Positions 48,960 through 57,769 of a DNA stretch of 64,000 bases are shown here, in pieces. The stretch is taken from contig NZ_JAJTNB010000003.1 in NCBI RefSeq assembly GCF_021300655.1, positions 124,001 through 188,000 on the forward strand, given 5' to 3'. Source of the stretch: Helicobacter kayseriensis (GTDB lineage Bacteria; Campylobacterota; Campylobacteria; Campylobacterales; Helicobacteraceae). Below the pieces are notes generated by a model. The model had not been told where the DNA came from and made no database searches. It was given only the letters and a program-made list of their open reading frames with translations. Made by a program: the position numbers and the translations under genes. Numbering within the stretch: the stretch's first letter is position 1; the number at the start of each line of letters is the position of its first letter.

Positions 48960-49975
48960 TGCAGACACTTCTTTCATCAGATCTACTTAATACCCTAACA
49001 AGCAAGGATAAAGAAACCTTTCTCTCTTCTTTGTCGGAGCTGATTGGGCAGATTGATGAAGCACAAAAAGAATTTTCAGCCTTAAAGAGCTTATTTGAGG
49101 GTGTGCTTGAAATGCTCCCTCAAGCTGTGTGGGTTCTTGAAGAAGATGGGGGATTTTTTTATTTTAATTCAAAGGCATATCAGATTTCTAAAATTTTAGA
49201 GGGCAATTTGCCTTTGACTGATTCAGAAGAGATCGAGTTTGAGGGAAATTTTTATCTTCTTCAGGGTTCTGTGATTGGGGGAAAGCAGATTGTGACAGCA
49301 ATTGATATTACACATCAAAAACGCCAAGAGAGGCTAGCGACAATGGGACAGATCTCAGCCCACTTGGCCCATGAGATAAGAAATCCTGTCGGATCTATCT
49401 CCTTGCTTGCTTCTAGTCTCTTAAAGCGCGTAGATATCAAAAGCAAGGGACTTGTTTATGAGATCAAAAAGGCAATTTGGCGTGTAGAAAACATCATCAA
49501 AACAACTCTTATGTTTTCTAAGGGTGTAATTGCTCAAAGAAATGAATATCATATGCTTGAGATCAAAGAACAAACTCAAGAAATCCTCAATTATATTTCT
49601 TGTAGCAAGCCCTATGATTTAGAGTTTGAGGCACCCGATCAGGCGGTTGTTTGGTGTGATTTGAATCTTTTGGTGATTGTTTTGCAAAATTTTCTCTCTA
49701 ATGCAATTGATGCGATCGAGGAGGGCGAATGTGATGAGGGAAAAATTCGTATTTATTTTTCTCAAGATGAAGAATGTTACTTTTTCTCCATTTATGATAA
49801 TGGTAAGCCAATTCAAGATTCGCAGGCCTTGTTTGAACCCTTCAAAACCACCAAACTCAAGGGAACGGGACTGGGTCTTACCCTATCAAGACAAATCATC
49901 AAAGCTCATGAGGGGGAAATTAACTTTATTCCTGAACCTAAAACTTTTATTTTGAAAATCTCTAAGTGTAAATGA
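48959..49975 (+). CDS. flgS: Flagellar sensor histidine kinase FlgS
   Basis: This 338-residue soluble kinase has no transmembrane helix. A PAS-like region (about 45-115) precedes the phosphoacceptor His138 (AHLAHEIRNPVGS) and the ATPase domain with NFLSNAIDAI and GTGLGLTLSRQII. In Helicobacter, FlgS phosphorylates FlgR, which activates sigma54 for mid-class flagellar genes. The GTG start overlaps the preceding stop. It shares the flgI transcript, giving a potential positive loop. Confidence 0.92.
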   Translation: MQTLLSSDLLNTLTSKDKETFLSSLSELIGQIDEAQKEFSALKSLFEGVLEMLPQAVWVLEEDGGFFYFNSKAYQISKILEGNLPLTDSEEIEFEGNFYLLQGSVIGGKQIVTAIDITHQKRQERLATMGQISAHLAHEIRNPVGSISLLASSLLKRVDIKSKGLVYEIKKAIWRVENIIKTTLMFSKGVIAQRNEYHMLEIKEQTQEILNYISCSKPYDLEFEAPDQAVVWCDLNLLVIVLQNFLSNAIDAIEEGECDEGKIRIYFSQDEECYFFSIYDNGKPIQDSQALFEPFKTTKLKGTGLGLTLSRQIIKAHEGEINFIPEPKTFILKISKCK

Positions 49976-50005
49976 TAGATTAAGATTCTTGGGCTAGCAT
50001 TATCG

Positions 50006-50024
50006 AATAATAAAAATTATCATT
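50006..50024. promoter_or_regulatory. Fur-like AT-rich box upstream of dps
   Basis: AATAATAAAAATTATCATT contains the inverted repeat ATAAT-AAAA-ATTAT and ends 14 bases before the dps ATG. It resembles Campylobacterota Fur/PerR boxes and the palindrome at 28155-28175. H. pylori napA is known to be iron-regulated by Fur. Confidence 0.5.
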
Positions 50025-50037
50025 TAAGGAGAACAAA

Positions 50038-50472
50038 ATGAAAACGATTGAATTATTAAAACAACTTCAAGCTGATAGCATTGTATTTTTTATGAAAACG
50101 CATAACTATCATTGGAATGTAAAAGGTGTTAATTTTCCACAAATTCATGCAGCAACACAAGAGATCTATGAAAGGTTTGCAGAAATTTTTGACGATCTAG
50201 CCGAGAGGGTTATTCAGCTTGGCGGAACGCCATATGTCACGCTTGCTGATGCAATTAAAGCCTCAAAAATTTCAGAAGAGAGCAAAACCAGCTTTAGTGC
50301 CAATGAGGTTCTTGATGGAGTTTTGAAGGATTATGAATATTTTGCAAAATCTTTTCAAGAGTTGTCTAAAGTTGCAGGTCAAGAGGGTGATGGATTTACG
50401 GTCGGGTTTGCCGATGAAAAAACAGGAATGCTTCAAAAAGCAATTTGGGTGCTCAAGGCTCAAAAGGCTTAA
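50038..50472 (+). CDS. dps: Dps-family ferritin-like protein (NapA)
   Basis: This 144-residue protein forms a 12-subunit shell that oxidises and stores iron and protects DNA. The intersubunit ferroxidase ligands His25, His37, Asp52 and Glu56 are all present. H. pylori NapA, its counterpart, is also a neutrophil-activating antigen. It lies beside flgS as in H. pylori (HP0243/HP0244) but is preceded by its own regulatory gap. Confidence 0.95.
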   Translation: MKTIELLKQLQADSIVFFMKTHNYHWNVKGVNFPQIHAATQEIYERFAEIFDDLAERVIQLGGTPYVTLADAIKASKISEESKTSFSANEVLDGVLKDYEYFAKSFQELSKVAGQEGDGFTVGFADEKTGMLQKAIWVLKAQKA

Positions 50473-50477
50473 ATATT

Positions 50478-50498
50478 TTGCAAGGCTTTGCCTTGCAA
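50478..50498 (+). terminator. Terminator of dps
   Basis: TTGCAAGGC-TTT-GCCTTGCAA is a perfect nine-base-pair stem six bases past the dps stop, followed by CTTCTTTGAT. Confidence 0.65.
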
Positions 50499-50543
50499 CT
50501 TCTTTGATAGGAGATTGCAAACAATTAGGTTTTATCATCAGTC

Positions 50544-52280
50544 CTAAAGAACAAATCCCATATTTTTTTCTCCATCAAAATTCCCTTCTTTTTCTTTTTG
50601 AATCTCTTCGATGAAATCTTGTAGGTCAAAAATAGGCACTTCTCTTGTGGCTACCTTATAGGCAGTATTTTTGACAATTAGGGCAATTTGTCCTCCACTT
50701 AAATCATATTTGGAAAGATTATCAATCAGTGCGCTTTGCGGGATAGCAAACTCTGCATGTTTGGGTAAGTGAAGTTCCCAAATCTCTCTTCTTTGCTCTA
50801 TGGTTGGGCGTTTAAACTCGATTTTGTAGTTAAAGCGTCTAGAAAATGCAGGATCTAATGTTTCTAAGAGATTGGTTGTGGCAATCAAAATCCCTTCAAA
50901 TTTTTCAATTTGTTCTAGAAAAATATTTTGCATTTGGTTGTGCATTTTTTCAGATCCTCCACCTCCTATCGTTCGCGTGCTGAGGAATTGATCGGCTTCA
51001 TTGAGCAAGAGGATAGGTTCATTTTTGCTTTTTTGTGCTATCTCATCATAAGAATCAAAAATCTTCCGCACATTTTTTTCACTTTCGCCAACATACATTG
51101 AAAGGATTTTGGAGCAGTCAAGATGCAAAAGTGGTCTTTTGAGGCTTTTTGCCAAAGCAAGGGCTGTGAGTGTTTTTCCAGTGCCTGCGCTTCCATAGAA
51201 GATGATCTTTGCCTCGAGTGTTTTTTTGTCTTTGATTCCCCAAGCCTTCAAGCGAGCGATCACTTTAGAATCCATTTGTTTGAGTAGGTGCTCAAGAGTT
51301 TGTCTTAGGGGTTGAGGAAGGATAATTTCAGAGAGATTTTTTTTGGGCTCAAGGAGTTCGAAGAGATTTTGCTCTTGAATAAGGGTAGAGAGGACATTTT
51401 TTGTTTTTTTCTTGTGTTTGTTGGGATGAATGATTTTTTGTAGGATTTCTTCTGCAATGAAATAGGTGCGACTAATTCCTCCAAAAGGGCTAAGAAACTC
51501 ATCATATCCAATCCATTCTCTTTCTAGAAGGGTTCCTTTATCATCAAGCAGGGATCGATTTTTGATTCGGTCATATTCATCGTGACTGATAAGCTCCAAA
51601 AGAGCATTCATCTCTCTTAAATTGCTTTCTCCCCCATAGTATTCTTCTCTAAGGAGTGCAAAGAAAATGATTTGTTCTTTTTGCGTCAGGGCAGAATCTT
51701 CAATCATCTTGATTAGCTCAAAGGGATGAGCGGTTAGCTTGATACGGTGGGCAATCTGTTGATTGAGGGCATTGAGGCGATAGGTGATCTTGGAGATGGA
51801 TGGAGAATCTGCTTTGTGGGAGAATCTGAGGTTTGCAAGCTGTACAAGCAAATCAATACGCAAGAATTGATCTTTGAGATACTCTAAATGATCCTCATAA
51901 GCACGATCTTCAAAGACAAGATTCTCCAAGCTCCCATTTTCAAGGAGCTTAAGGAAGCTGTGACTGAGATATATAGTTTCTCCCAAAAGTTCCAGTAGGG
52001 TTTTTGATCCTAGTGTGCTTTGGGTGATCCAACCAAGATCCAAAAGATTTTTGATATAGGGAAGATAGTCTGTAAGCTTGGTGCGATCTTGCTCAAATAG
52101 ATTTTGAGGATCAAAAACGCACTCTAAAAGGGACAAAACCCTAAATTCATTCTCCCCCTCTAGCAACATTTTTGCCATATACTGCAAGATCTCTGCTTCC
52201 TTTTTTGAGCATTTTAGGCTCTCAAAAATAAGACTTTCTTCTATCGGTTTTGTGTGTAAAAAGTTCAAATAATGCTTCAT
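50544..52280 (-). CDS. AAA-family ATPase
   Basis: This 578-residue protein has a long helical N-terminal region (1-340) of unknown role and one AAA domain (about 350-540). Walker A is YGSAGTGKT, Walker B is ILLLNEADQF, with Asn instead of the usual Asp before Glu, the arginine-finger region is DPAFSRRFNYKIEF and sensor 1 is ATTN. The Asn variant occurs in some AAA proteins and need not abolish activity. It resembles Cdc48/proteasome-type ATPases annotated in Campylobacter, with no known substrate. It is convergent with dps. Confidence 0.82.
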   Translation of the reverse strand: MKHYLNFLHTKPIEESLIFESLKCSKKEAEILQYMAKMLLEGENEFRVLSLLECVFDPQNLFEQDRTKLTDYLPYIKNLLDLGWITQSTLGSKTLLELLGETIYLSHSFLKLLENGSLENLVFEDRAYEDHLEYLKDQFLRIDLLVQLANLRFSHKADSPSISKITYRLNALNQQIAHRIKLTAHPFELIKMIEDSALTQKEQIIFFALLREEYYGGESNLREMNALLELISHDEYDRIKNRSLLDDKGTLLEREWIGYDEFLSPFGGISRTYFIAEEILQKIIHPNKHKKKTKNVLSTLIQEQNLFELLEPKKNLSEIILPQPLRQTLEHLLKQMDSKVIARLKAWGIKDKKTLEAKIIFYGSAGTGKTLTALALAKSLKRPLLHLDCSKILSMYVGESEKNVRKIFDSYDEIAQKSKNEPILLLNEADQFLSTRTIGGGGSEKMHNQMQNIFLEQIEKFEGILIATTNLLETLDPAFSRRFNYKIEFKRPTIEQRREIWELHLPKHAEFAIPQSALIDNLSKYDLSGGQIALIVKNTAYKVATREVPIFDLQDFIEEIQKEKEGNFDGEKNMGFVL

Positions 52281-52333
52281 CTATTCTCTTTGAGTTTAAA
52301 GTCAAAGTTTGTATTCTATCGATATTTGGACTC

Positions 52334-53374
52334 TCAGAGAGCAAGGATTTTTTGGCGTAAAGATTCAATATCATAAGCATCAATTTTTTCTTGCATGGTT
52401 TGAAAATAAGAATCAATATTTTCAAGAGTGATTCTGTGTGTATCATCTTTAATGGCATCAAGCATAAGTGAATTAATGCTTTCATCATAATGGGCCAAAT
52501 CTATGTAATGCGATAAATCATCGGGAATTGAAGTGTTATCAAAGCCGTAGATTTTGAGATTGGGTAAGTTTTGGGAGAGTAGTTTTTGTAGTGCCTGCTT
52601 AATTGAAATAAAATTAATTTTATACCCAAGTCTTGCAAAGGGAGGAATAATAAAGATAAATTCTGTAGAAGGATTTTCTTTAATATAGTAAATCAGGGCG
52701 CTTGGAATTTTTTGGGTTTGTGTGTCATATTTGGTTTCTTGAAAATTTTTGATTTGGTTAAAAATGTGATTGATGTCTGGACGATTTTTATTATTGATCC
52801 ATGATTGAAATCCCCCAAGTCTTCCTTTTGTCGATGGCTCACTTATCCAGTTTGCTGGTCTATCAAGGGTTTCTTGCCCCTTTGGTAGGCAAATTTTTTG
52901 TATGAAAAAACAAAAAATAAAAACTTCATCTAGGTAAGTTTTAAAATCATTGATTCTGTTTTGATCGTAGAGATAGTGATATTGATTTGTGGTAGTTTGA
53001 CTTTCATTTAGCCAGCCTGGTTCCAATGTAAAGATGATAGTTTTGATTTGTTTTTTTGACAATAAGAAATTTAATATATCCATTCTTTCAAAGATTCCAG
53101 ATCCTCCTGCGGAAAGATTGACCCAATTTCCTCCTAATTTTTTATTTGCTTCTACAGAGCTTGTATTGACCATAATGGAGCTTCCCAAAATTGCCGAATC
53201 AAAATCATAGTTGTTGATAATGCCTGCGGCTTGATAATGCATATCTTGACTAAAGAATGTCTTTCTCCAGTAGGGTTTGTGATAAAGCTGAAAGGGATCA
53301 AAGATATATAGTGCAAGAAGAAGTAAAGAGATTGGAATCAGACCAGAAAACAAAAGCCATAAAAGTTTTTTCAT
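52334..53374 (-). CDS. SGNH/DltD-like partner of an MBOAT acyltransferase
   Basis: This 346-residue protein has an N-terminal membrane anchor (about 5-25) and a periplasmic SGNH-like domain. Block I is SAILGSSIMVN (about 60-70), block II NLSAGGSG, and a C-terminal DLAH matches the catalytic Asp-x-x-His. Such proteins transfer acetyl groups delivered through the membrane by an MBOAT protein, which the gene directly upstream encodes. The acceptor (peptidoglycan, O-antigen or another glycan) cannot be named. It lies 8 bases after the MBOAT stop. Confidence 0.78.
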   Translation of the reverse strand: MKKLLWLLFSGLIPISLLLLALYIFDPFQLYHKPYWRKTFFSQDMHYQAAGIINNYDFDSAILGSSIMVNTSSVEANKKLGGNWVNLSAGGSGIFERMDILNFLLSKKQIKTIIFTLEPGWLNESQTTTNQYHYLYDQNRINDFKTYLDEVFIFCFFIQKICLPKGQETLDRPANWISEPSTKGRLGGFQSWINNKNRPDINHIFNQIKNFQETKYDTQTQKIPSALIYYIKENPSTEFIFIIPPFARLGYKINFISIKQALQKLLSQNLPNLKIYGFDNTSIPDDLSHYIDLAHYDESINSLMLDAIKDDTHRITLENIDSYFQTMQEKIDAYDIESLRQKILAL

Positions 53375-53382
53375 CTTTTGTC

Positions 53383-54873
53383 CTAAAAATTAAAATAGAT
53401 AAATTCTTGATAGGGCGAGATTCCTATGCGAATAAGGGCATACCAGAATAGAAAACTCGCAAAAAGTAGCACTTTATAAGAATTGAGATGATTGAAATTG
53501 GAGCTGTTTTTTGGGAAAAAGACAATAGGAGCAAAAATGCAAAAACAAATTAAGAGTTTGAAAAAATTTGTTGGGTTGCCGGCAAGATATTGAAAAGGAA
53601 AGGAAAATCCAAAAAGTTTATCAATCCCTAAAGATGCAAACCATTCTTGAAAGGCACTAGGCAATACGACCCCATTTTTTCCAATCATGCCCTTAAGGAT
53701 GTTGATTGCACTAGAGGGATTTTCGGATCGGAAAAATATCCAAGAGATATTAATAAAGTTGAAAGTCAAAATCCAGCACAAGAATTTATAAATCCAATTT
53801 TTTGGATGGAAATTTAAAAACTCCAAAATATAGCCATAGATTCTGTGTATCATCATGGCAAGAGCGTGCAAGATGCCCCAGATAATAAATCCCCATCCGG
53901 CCCCATGCCATAGACCACTAAGTATAAACACAATGGCGATATTACGCAAGGTCTTTAATTTCCCAAACTGACTTCCCCCCAAAGGAACATAGAGATATTG
54001 TGTTAAGAATCTCCCAAGCGTAATGTGCCATCGTTTCCAAAAATCTTGGATATTAAGAGCTTTGTAGGGAGAATTGAAATTGATCGGCAAGACAATATTG
54101 AAAAACAAAGCAATACCAATTGCCATATCGCAATATCCGCTAAAGTCAAAATAAAGTTGAAAGCTATAAGAAAGGGATGTTAGCCATGATTCAAAAAAAT
54201 TAAGTTTTGCTCCATTAAGGGATGCACTAAATCCATTGTTGGCATAGATTGCAAAAGTGTCTGCAATAACTGCTTTTTTAAAGAGTCCAATTGCGAAGAT
54301 AAAAAGCCCTTTTGTGAGATGTTTGACATGAAACCAGCGATATGGGATAGATTTAAATTGAGGCATCATTTCTTTGTGATGAACGATTGGGCCAGCAATT
54401 AGTTGAGGAAAAAAGACGACAAAAAGACAATAATCCAAAAAGTGATCTTTGCTTTGATTGTGGTAAGAATCACATAAATAGGCAATTTGTTGGAAGGTGA
54501 AGAAGCTGATGGCTAGAGGAAGTAAAATGTGTGGAAGTGGAATGGAGGTGTTAAAAAAGAGATTGAAATTTTCTAAGAAAAAATCTGTGTATTTAAAAAA
54601 GCCTAGAAGAGAAAGGTTGAAAATAATTCCAGCAACAAGCCATTTCTTTTTCTCTACCCCCCCCCCCACCTTGGAGGAAATCCAATAATTTATGATGATA
54701 GATCCAAGGAGTAGTGGAATATATTTGAGATTCCAATATCCATAGAAAAAGAAGCTTGCCAAGATGAGATGGCACTTAGCAAGAGTTGGATTTGTAAATC
54801 TTAAGAGGAGAAAGTATCCACAAAGAGCAATGGGTAGGAAAGCAAAAATAAATACATATGAATTAAAAAGCAT
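53383..54873 (-). CDS. MBOAT O-acyltransferase, phase-variable, ON
   Basis: This 496-residue membrane protein of the AlgI/PatA/DltB family has about eleven helices and the catalytic-histidine motif LSGLWHGAGWGF near residue 320, with FWKRWHITLGRF before it. It moves acetyl groups from the cytoplasm across the inner membrane. A G11 tract on the coding strand encodes Gly-Gly-Gly near residues 71-73 (SSKVGGGVEKK) and is in frame here. Loss or gain of one G would stop the protein near its second helices and also reduce coupled expression of the SGNH gene. Confidence 0.88.
   Translation of the reverse strand: MLFNSYVFIFAFLPIALCGYFLLLRFTNPTLAKCHLILASFFFYGYWNLKYIPLLLGSIIINYWISSKVGGGVEKKKWLVAGIIFNLSLLGFFKYTDFFLENFNLFFNTSIPLPHILLPLAISFFTFQQIAYLCDSYHNQSKDHFLDYCLFVVFFPQLIAGPIVHHKEMMPQFKSIPYRWFHVKHLTKGLFIFAIGLFKKAVIADTFAIYANNGFSASLNGAKLNFFESWLTSLSYSFQLYFDFSGYCDMAIGIALFFNIVLPINFNSPYKALNIQDFWKRWHITLGRFLTQYLYVPLGGSQFGKLKTLRNIAIVFILSGLWHGAGWGFIIWGILHALAMMIHRIYGYILEFLNFHPKNWIYKFLCWILTFNFINISWIFFRSENPSSAINILKGMIGKNGVVLPSAFQEWFASLGIDKLFGFSFPFQYLAGNPTNFFKLLICFCIFAPIVFFPKNSSNFNHLNSYKVLLFASFLFWYALIRIGISPYQEFIYFNF
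54657..54667 (-). repeat. G11 tract in the MBOAT gene
   Basis: Eleven C on the plus strand, G11 on the coding strand, in codons for Val-Gly-Gly-Gly-Val. This length keeps the 496-residue frame open. Confidence 0.92.
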
Positions 54874-54882
54874 CTTTTGTCT

Positions 54883-56358
54883 TCACTCTTCAAAAAGGGG
54901 GTGTTGCATACAGGCAGGGATAGGAAGCCCCATAAGCTTTAAAATGCTTGGAGCGATATTGGCTAGAGTTCCATTGTGGAGTGTTTTTACCCTTGGATCA
55001 AGGATGAAGCACCATACATCCCCTACTGTATGATTTGTGAGCGTATTGCCTTGTGTATCTTTCATCTCCTCGCAATTTCCGTGATCGCTTGTAAGGATGA
55101 GAGAATAATCTAGCTCTTGGGCAAGCTTAATGATTCTTTCAAGTTCTGTATCTACAGCTTCTACGGCCTTAATGCCTGCCTCAAAAACCCCTGTGTGGCC
55201 GACCATATCGCCATTTGCAAAATTAACAACAATAAAGTCATATCCTTGTTGCATGCATTGAAGGGTTTGATCTCCTACTTCTTGGGCACTCATTTGCGGA
55301 CAAAGATCATAGGTGGCAACCTTTGGGCTAGGAATCAAAAAACGATCTTCCTTTGGGTATGGAGCTTCAATCCCGCCATTGAAGAAAAAAGTAACGTGGG
55401 CATATTTTTCTGTTTCTGCAATATGAGCTTGTGTGAGTTGGTTGGATGAGATTATAGAAGCAAGACTGTCTGAAAGGATTTCTTTTTTGAGCAAAGAGGG
55501 GAGGGGAAAATTTTCATCATAGATATTTGCACACAAGCAATAAAGACGAGAGAACGATTTTCTCTCAAAGTGGGGAAAGTCTTTTGAAAAAATGGCTTGT
55601 GTAAGCTCTCTCATGCGATCAGAGCGGAAATTCAAAAATAGCATTGCCTCATCTTCTTGAACCCCATTAAAGCCCTCAAAGGCTACGGGTTTGATAAATT
55701 CATCATAGGTTTTGTCTTGATAACTTTGAGCGATGTAATCTTGCGGGGAGAGTTTTGTAGAGGGTGTAGCATTGATAATACAATCATAAGCAAGCCTAAC
55801 TCTCTCCCATCGCTTGTCGCGATCCATAGCATAGTATCTTCCGCTAAGTGTTGCGATTTGGATTCTGTCATTAAGGTAGGGAGATAGCATAGCAAGATAG
55901 TTTGGCAGGCTTTGTGGTGCCACATCTCTCCCATCACCGATAAGATGCAAAAAGATTGTTTGGTCTTTGAGGAATCTAAGGACATGAAAGAGGTGTGAGA
56001 TGTGTGAATGCACTCCACCATCACTTAATAAAATCACAATATGGATTCTTTTGTGTGCACTTAGCGTTTGGAATTCTTGAGTGTCAAAAAGAGTTTGATC
56101 CTCTAATCCTTTTGAAAGTTTGATGAGATCTTGATAGATAACGCGACCAAGTCCAAGAGTCATGTGTCCAACCTCTGAATTTCCCATTTGTCCATCGGGT
56201 AGCCCAACATCTTCTCCAAAAGTTCGAATGAGTGAGTGTGGTGCATTTTCAAAGAGCCAATCATAAGTTGGGGTTTTGGCGTGGTATAGGGCATTGTGAT
56301 CTGTTTTCTCAGAATGTCCGATACCATCCGTAATGATTAAGAGGGTTTTTTTGATCAT
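54883..56358 (-). CDS. gpmI: 2,3-bisphosphoglycerate-independent phosphoglycerate mutase
   Basis: This 491-residue alkaline-phosphatase-superfamily enzyme interconverts 3- and 2-phosphoglycerate. The catalytic serine is Ser61 (PDGQMGNSEVGHM). Further metal motifs are GDGRDVAP, SDHGNCEE and NHTVGDV. It ends nine bases before the MBOAT gene and may be transcribed with it. Confidence 0.95.
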   Translation of the reverse strand: MIKKTLLIITDGIGHSEKTDHNALYHAKTPTYDWLFENAPHSLIRTFGEDVGLPDGQMGNSEVGHMTLGLGRVIYQDLIKLSKGLEDQTLFDTQEFQTLSAHKRIHIVILLSDGGVHSHISHLFHVLRFLKDQTIFLHLIGDGRDVAPQSLPNYLAMLSPYLNDRIQIATLSGRYYAMDRDKRWERVRLAYDCIINATPSTKLSPQDYIAQSYQDKTYDEFIKPVAFEGFNGVQEDEAMLFLNFRSDRMRELTQAIFSKDFPHFERKSFSRLYCLCANIYDENFPLPSLLKKEILSDSLASIISSNQLTQAHIAETEKYAHVTFFFNGGIEAPYPKEDRFLIPSPKVATYDLCPQMSAQEVGDQTLQCMQQGYDFIVVNFANGDMVGHTGVFEAGIKAVEAVDTELERIIKLAQELDYSLILTSDHGNCEEMKDTQGNTLTNHTVGDVWCFILDPRVKTLHNGTLANIAPSILKLMGLPIPACMQHPLFEE

Positions 56359-56445
56359 AGAGAATCTCTTTTGTTGAAATTTGAGTTTTGCTTATGCGCA
56401 ACCTAGAGTGATTGATACATAGACGCATAATAATGAAATTTTATG

Positions 56446-56451
56446 ATTATA
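56446..56451 (-). promoter_or_regulatory. -10 element for gpmI
   Basis: Perfect minus-strand TATAAT, 88 bases before the gpmI ATG, with start near 56439. Confidence 0.5.
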
Positions 56452-56536
56452 CTCGGATAATACTTATTTGGTAAAAAATCAATATACAATGCAAGAAAAC
56501 AAGACTTGATTTTAAAAATTTTAGGGAGAGGAATAA

Positions 56537-56554
56537 ATAATTTTTAAAAATTAT
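56537..56554. repeat. 18-base perfect palindrome upstream of the candidate sRNA
   Basis: ATAATTTTTAAAAATTAT is self-complementary over its full length, centred about 54 bases before the predicted sRNA start and between two divergent promoters. It is a plausible operator or UP-type element. Confidence 0.5.
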
Positions 56555-56599
56555 CAAAAAGTAAATGTAAAAAATGAAAATTTCTGATACTATTCCTCC

Positions 56600-56682
56600 A
56601 TCAAAAGTTGATAGAGATTTCTCTAGGGGCTCCAGGTTCCCCCACCCCCTATCCTGGAGCCCCTAGAGAAATTTGTTTTCTA
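56600..56682 (+). ncRNA. Candidate small RNA with C-rich terminator loop (RepG-like architecture)
   Basis: An extended -10, TG-A-TACTAT, lies at 56585-56593 and predicts a start at about 56600. The transcript would begin with a small hairpin, ATCAA-AAG-TTGAT (56600-56612). It would end in a perfect 20-base-pair stem (56617-56636 with 56653-56672), then TTGTTTTCT. The 16-base loop is TTCCCCCACCCCCTAT. No reading frame of note is present. Two stem-loops, a C/U-rich terminator loop and about 80 bases match H. pylori RepG, which binds poly-G in tlpB mRNA. Homology is not shown, and the genomic site (between gpmI and mraY) differs. Alternatively it is a leader or attenuator of mraY. The rest of the 56359-56710 gap holds only the promoter and palindrome listed separately. 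Confidence 0.6.
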
Positions 56683-56710
56683 CCCTCGTTTAATCCTCTT
56701 AAGGTTTTAT

Positions 56711-57769
56711 ATGCTTTATTTCCTTTTTTCAATTTTTCAAGTTAATATTTTTCAATACATCACTTTTAGAGCAGGCTTAAGTTTTTTTCTTGCATTTTTT
56801 TTGAGCGTGTTATTTATGCCTCTTTTTATACGATGGGCCAAGGCTAAAAAAGCCAATCAGCCTATCTCTACTTATGTTCCAACGCATGAGGGCAAAAAAG
56901 ATACTCCGACGATGGGAGGGATTGTTTTTGTTTTAAGCACCCTGATTTCAAGTCTTTTGTGCATCAATCTTTATAATCTTTATGCTTTATTTGGGCTTTT
57001 AACTCTTTTTTTGTTTTGCTTTGTAGGTGCTAGAGATGACTTTATGAAGATCGCTGCAAAAAACAATTCAGGCATGAGTGCAAGGATGAAATTTTTGCTT
57101 TTGGCACTCTTTGCTTTAACGATTTCTTATGCACTTTATTCATTTGGTCATCAAGGGAAGTTCTATCTTCCTTTTGTTAAGGATCCATTGTTTGATATGG
57201 GAGGGGTGTTTTCAATTTTATTTTGGACGCTTGTGTTTTTGGCAACTTCCAATGCTGTTAATATTACAGATGGCTTAGATGGTTTGGCAACAGTCCCAAG
57301 CATTTGTGCGCTTATTTCCCTTTCAATTTTTGTTTATATCGGGGGGCATGCTGCTTTCTCGCAATATTTATTGTGGCCTCAAGTGAGTCAGAGCGGAGAG
57401 CTCGTTGTGGTTTCATTGGCGCTTATTGGATCACTTTTTGGCTTTTTGTGGTACAACTGCCATCCTGCACAAGTTTTTATGGGGGATAGTGGAAGTTTGG
57501 CTTTGGGATCATTTATTGCCTATATGGCAATTGTGTCAAATAATGAGGTTCTTTTGTTTTTGATTGGTTTTGTTTTTGTGTGGGAAACAATTTCTGTAAT
57601 TCTTCAAATCGGAAGCTACAAAATTCGAAAGAAAAAAGTTTTTCTCATGGCTCCTATCCATCATCATTATGAGATGAAGGGATGGGCAGAAAATAAAATT
57701 ATCATTCGTTTTTGGATTATCGCGATTTTAAGCAATCTTGTTGCATTGCTAAGTCTTAAGATTAGATGA
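56711..57769 (+). CDS. mraY: Phospho-N-acetylmuramoyl-pentapeptide transferase
   Basis: This 352-residue membrane enzyme makes lipid I from UDP-MurNAc-pentapeptide and undecaprenyl phosphate. About ten helices and the family blocks [12 protein letters not shown] (about 58-69), [24 protein letters not shown] and [12 protein letters not shown] are present, with the catalytic Asp residues intact. It starts 38 bases after the hairpin at 56617-56672, so either a promoter lies in that short gap or it depends on readthrough. Confidence 0.96.
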   Translation: MLYFLFSIFQVNIFQYITFRAGLSFFLAFFLSVLFMPLFIRWAKAKKANQPISTYVPTHEGKKDTPTMGGIVFVLSTLISSLLCINLYNLYALFGLLTLFLFCFVGARDDFMKIAAKNNSGMSARMKFLLLALFALTISYALYSFGHQGKFYLPFVKDPLFDMGGVFSILFWTLVFLATSNAVNITDGLDGLATVPSICALISLSIFVYIGGHAAFSQYLLWPQVSQSGELVVVSLALIGSLFGFLWYNCHPAQVFMGDSGSLALGSFIAYMAIVSNNEVLLFLIGFVFVWETISVILQIGSYKIRKKKVFLMAPIHHHYEMKGWAENKIIIRFWIIAILSNLVALLSLKIR

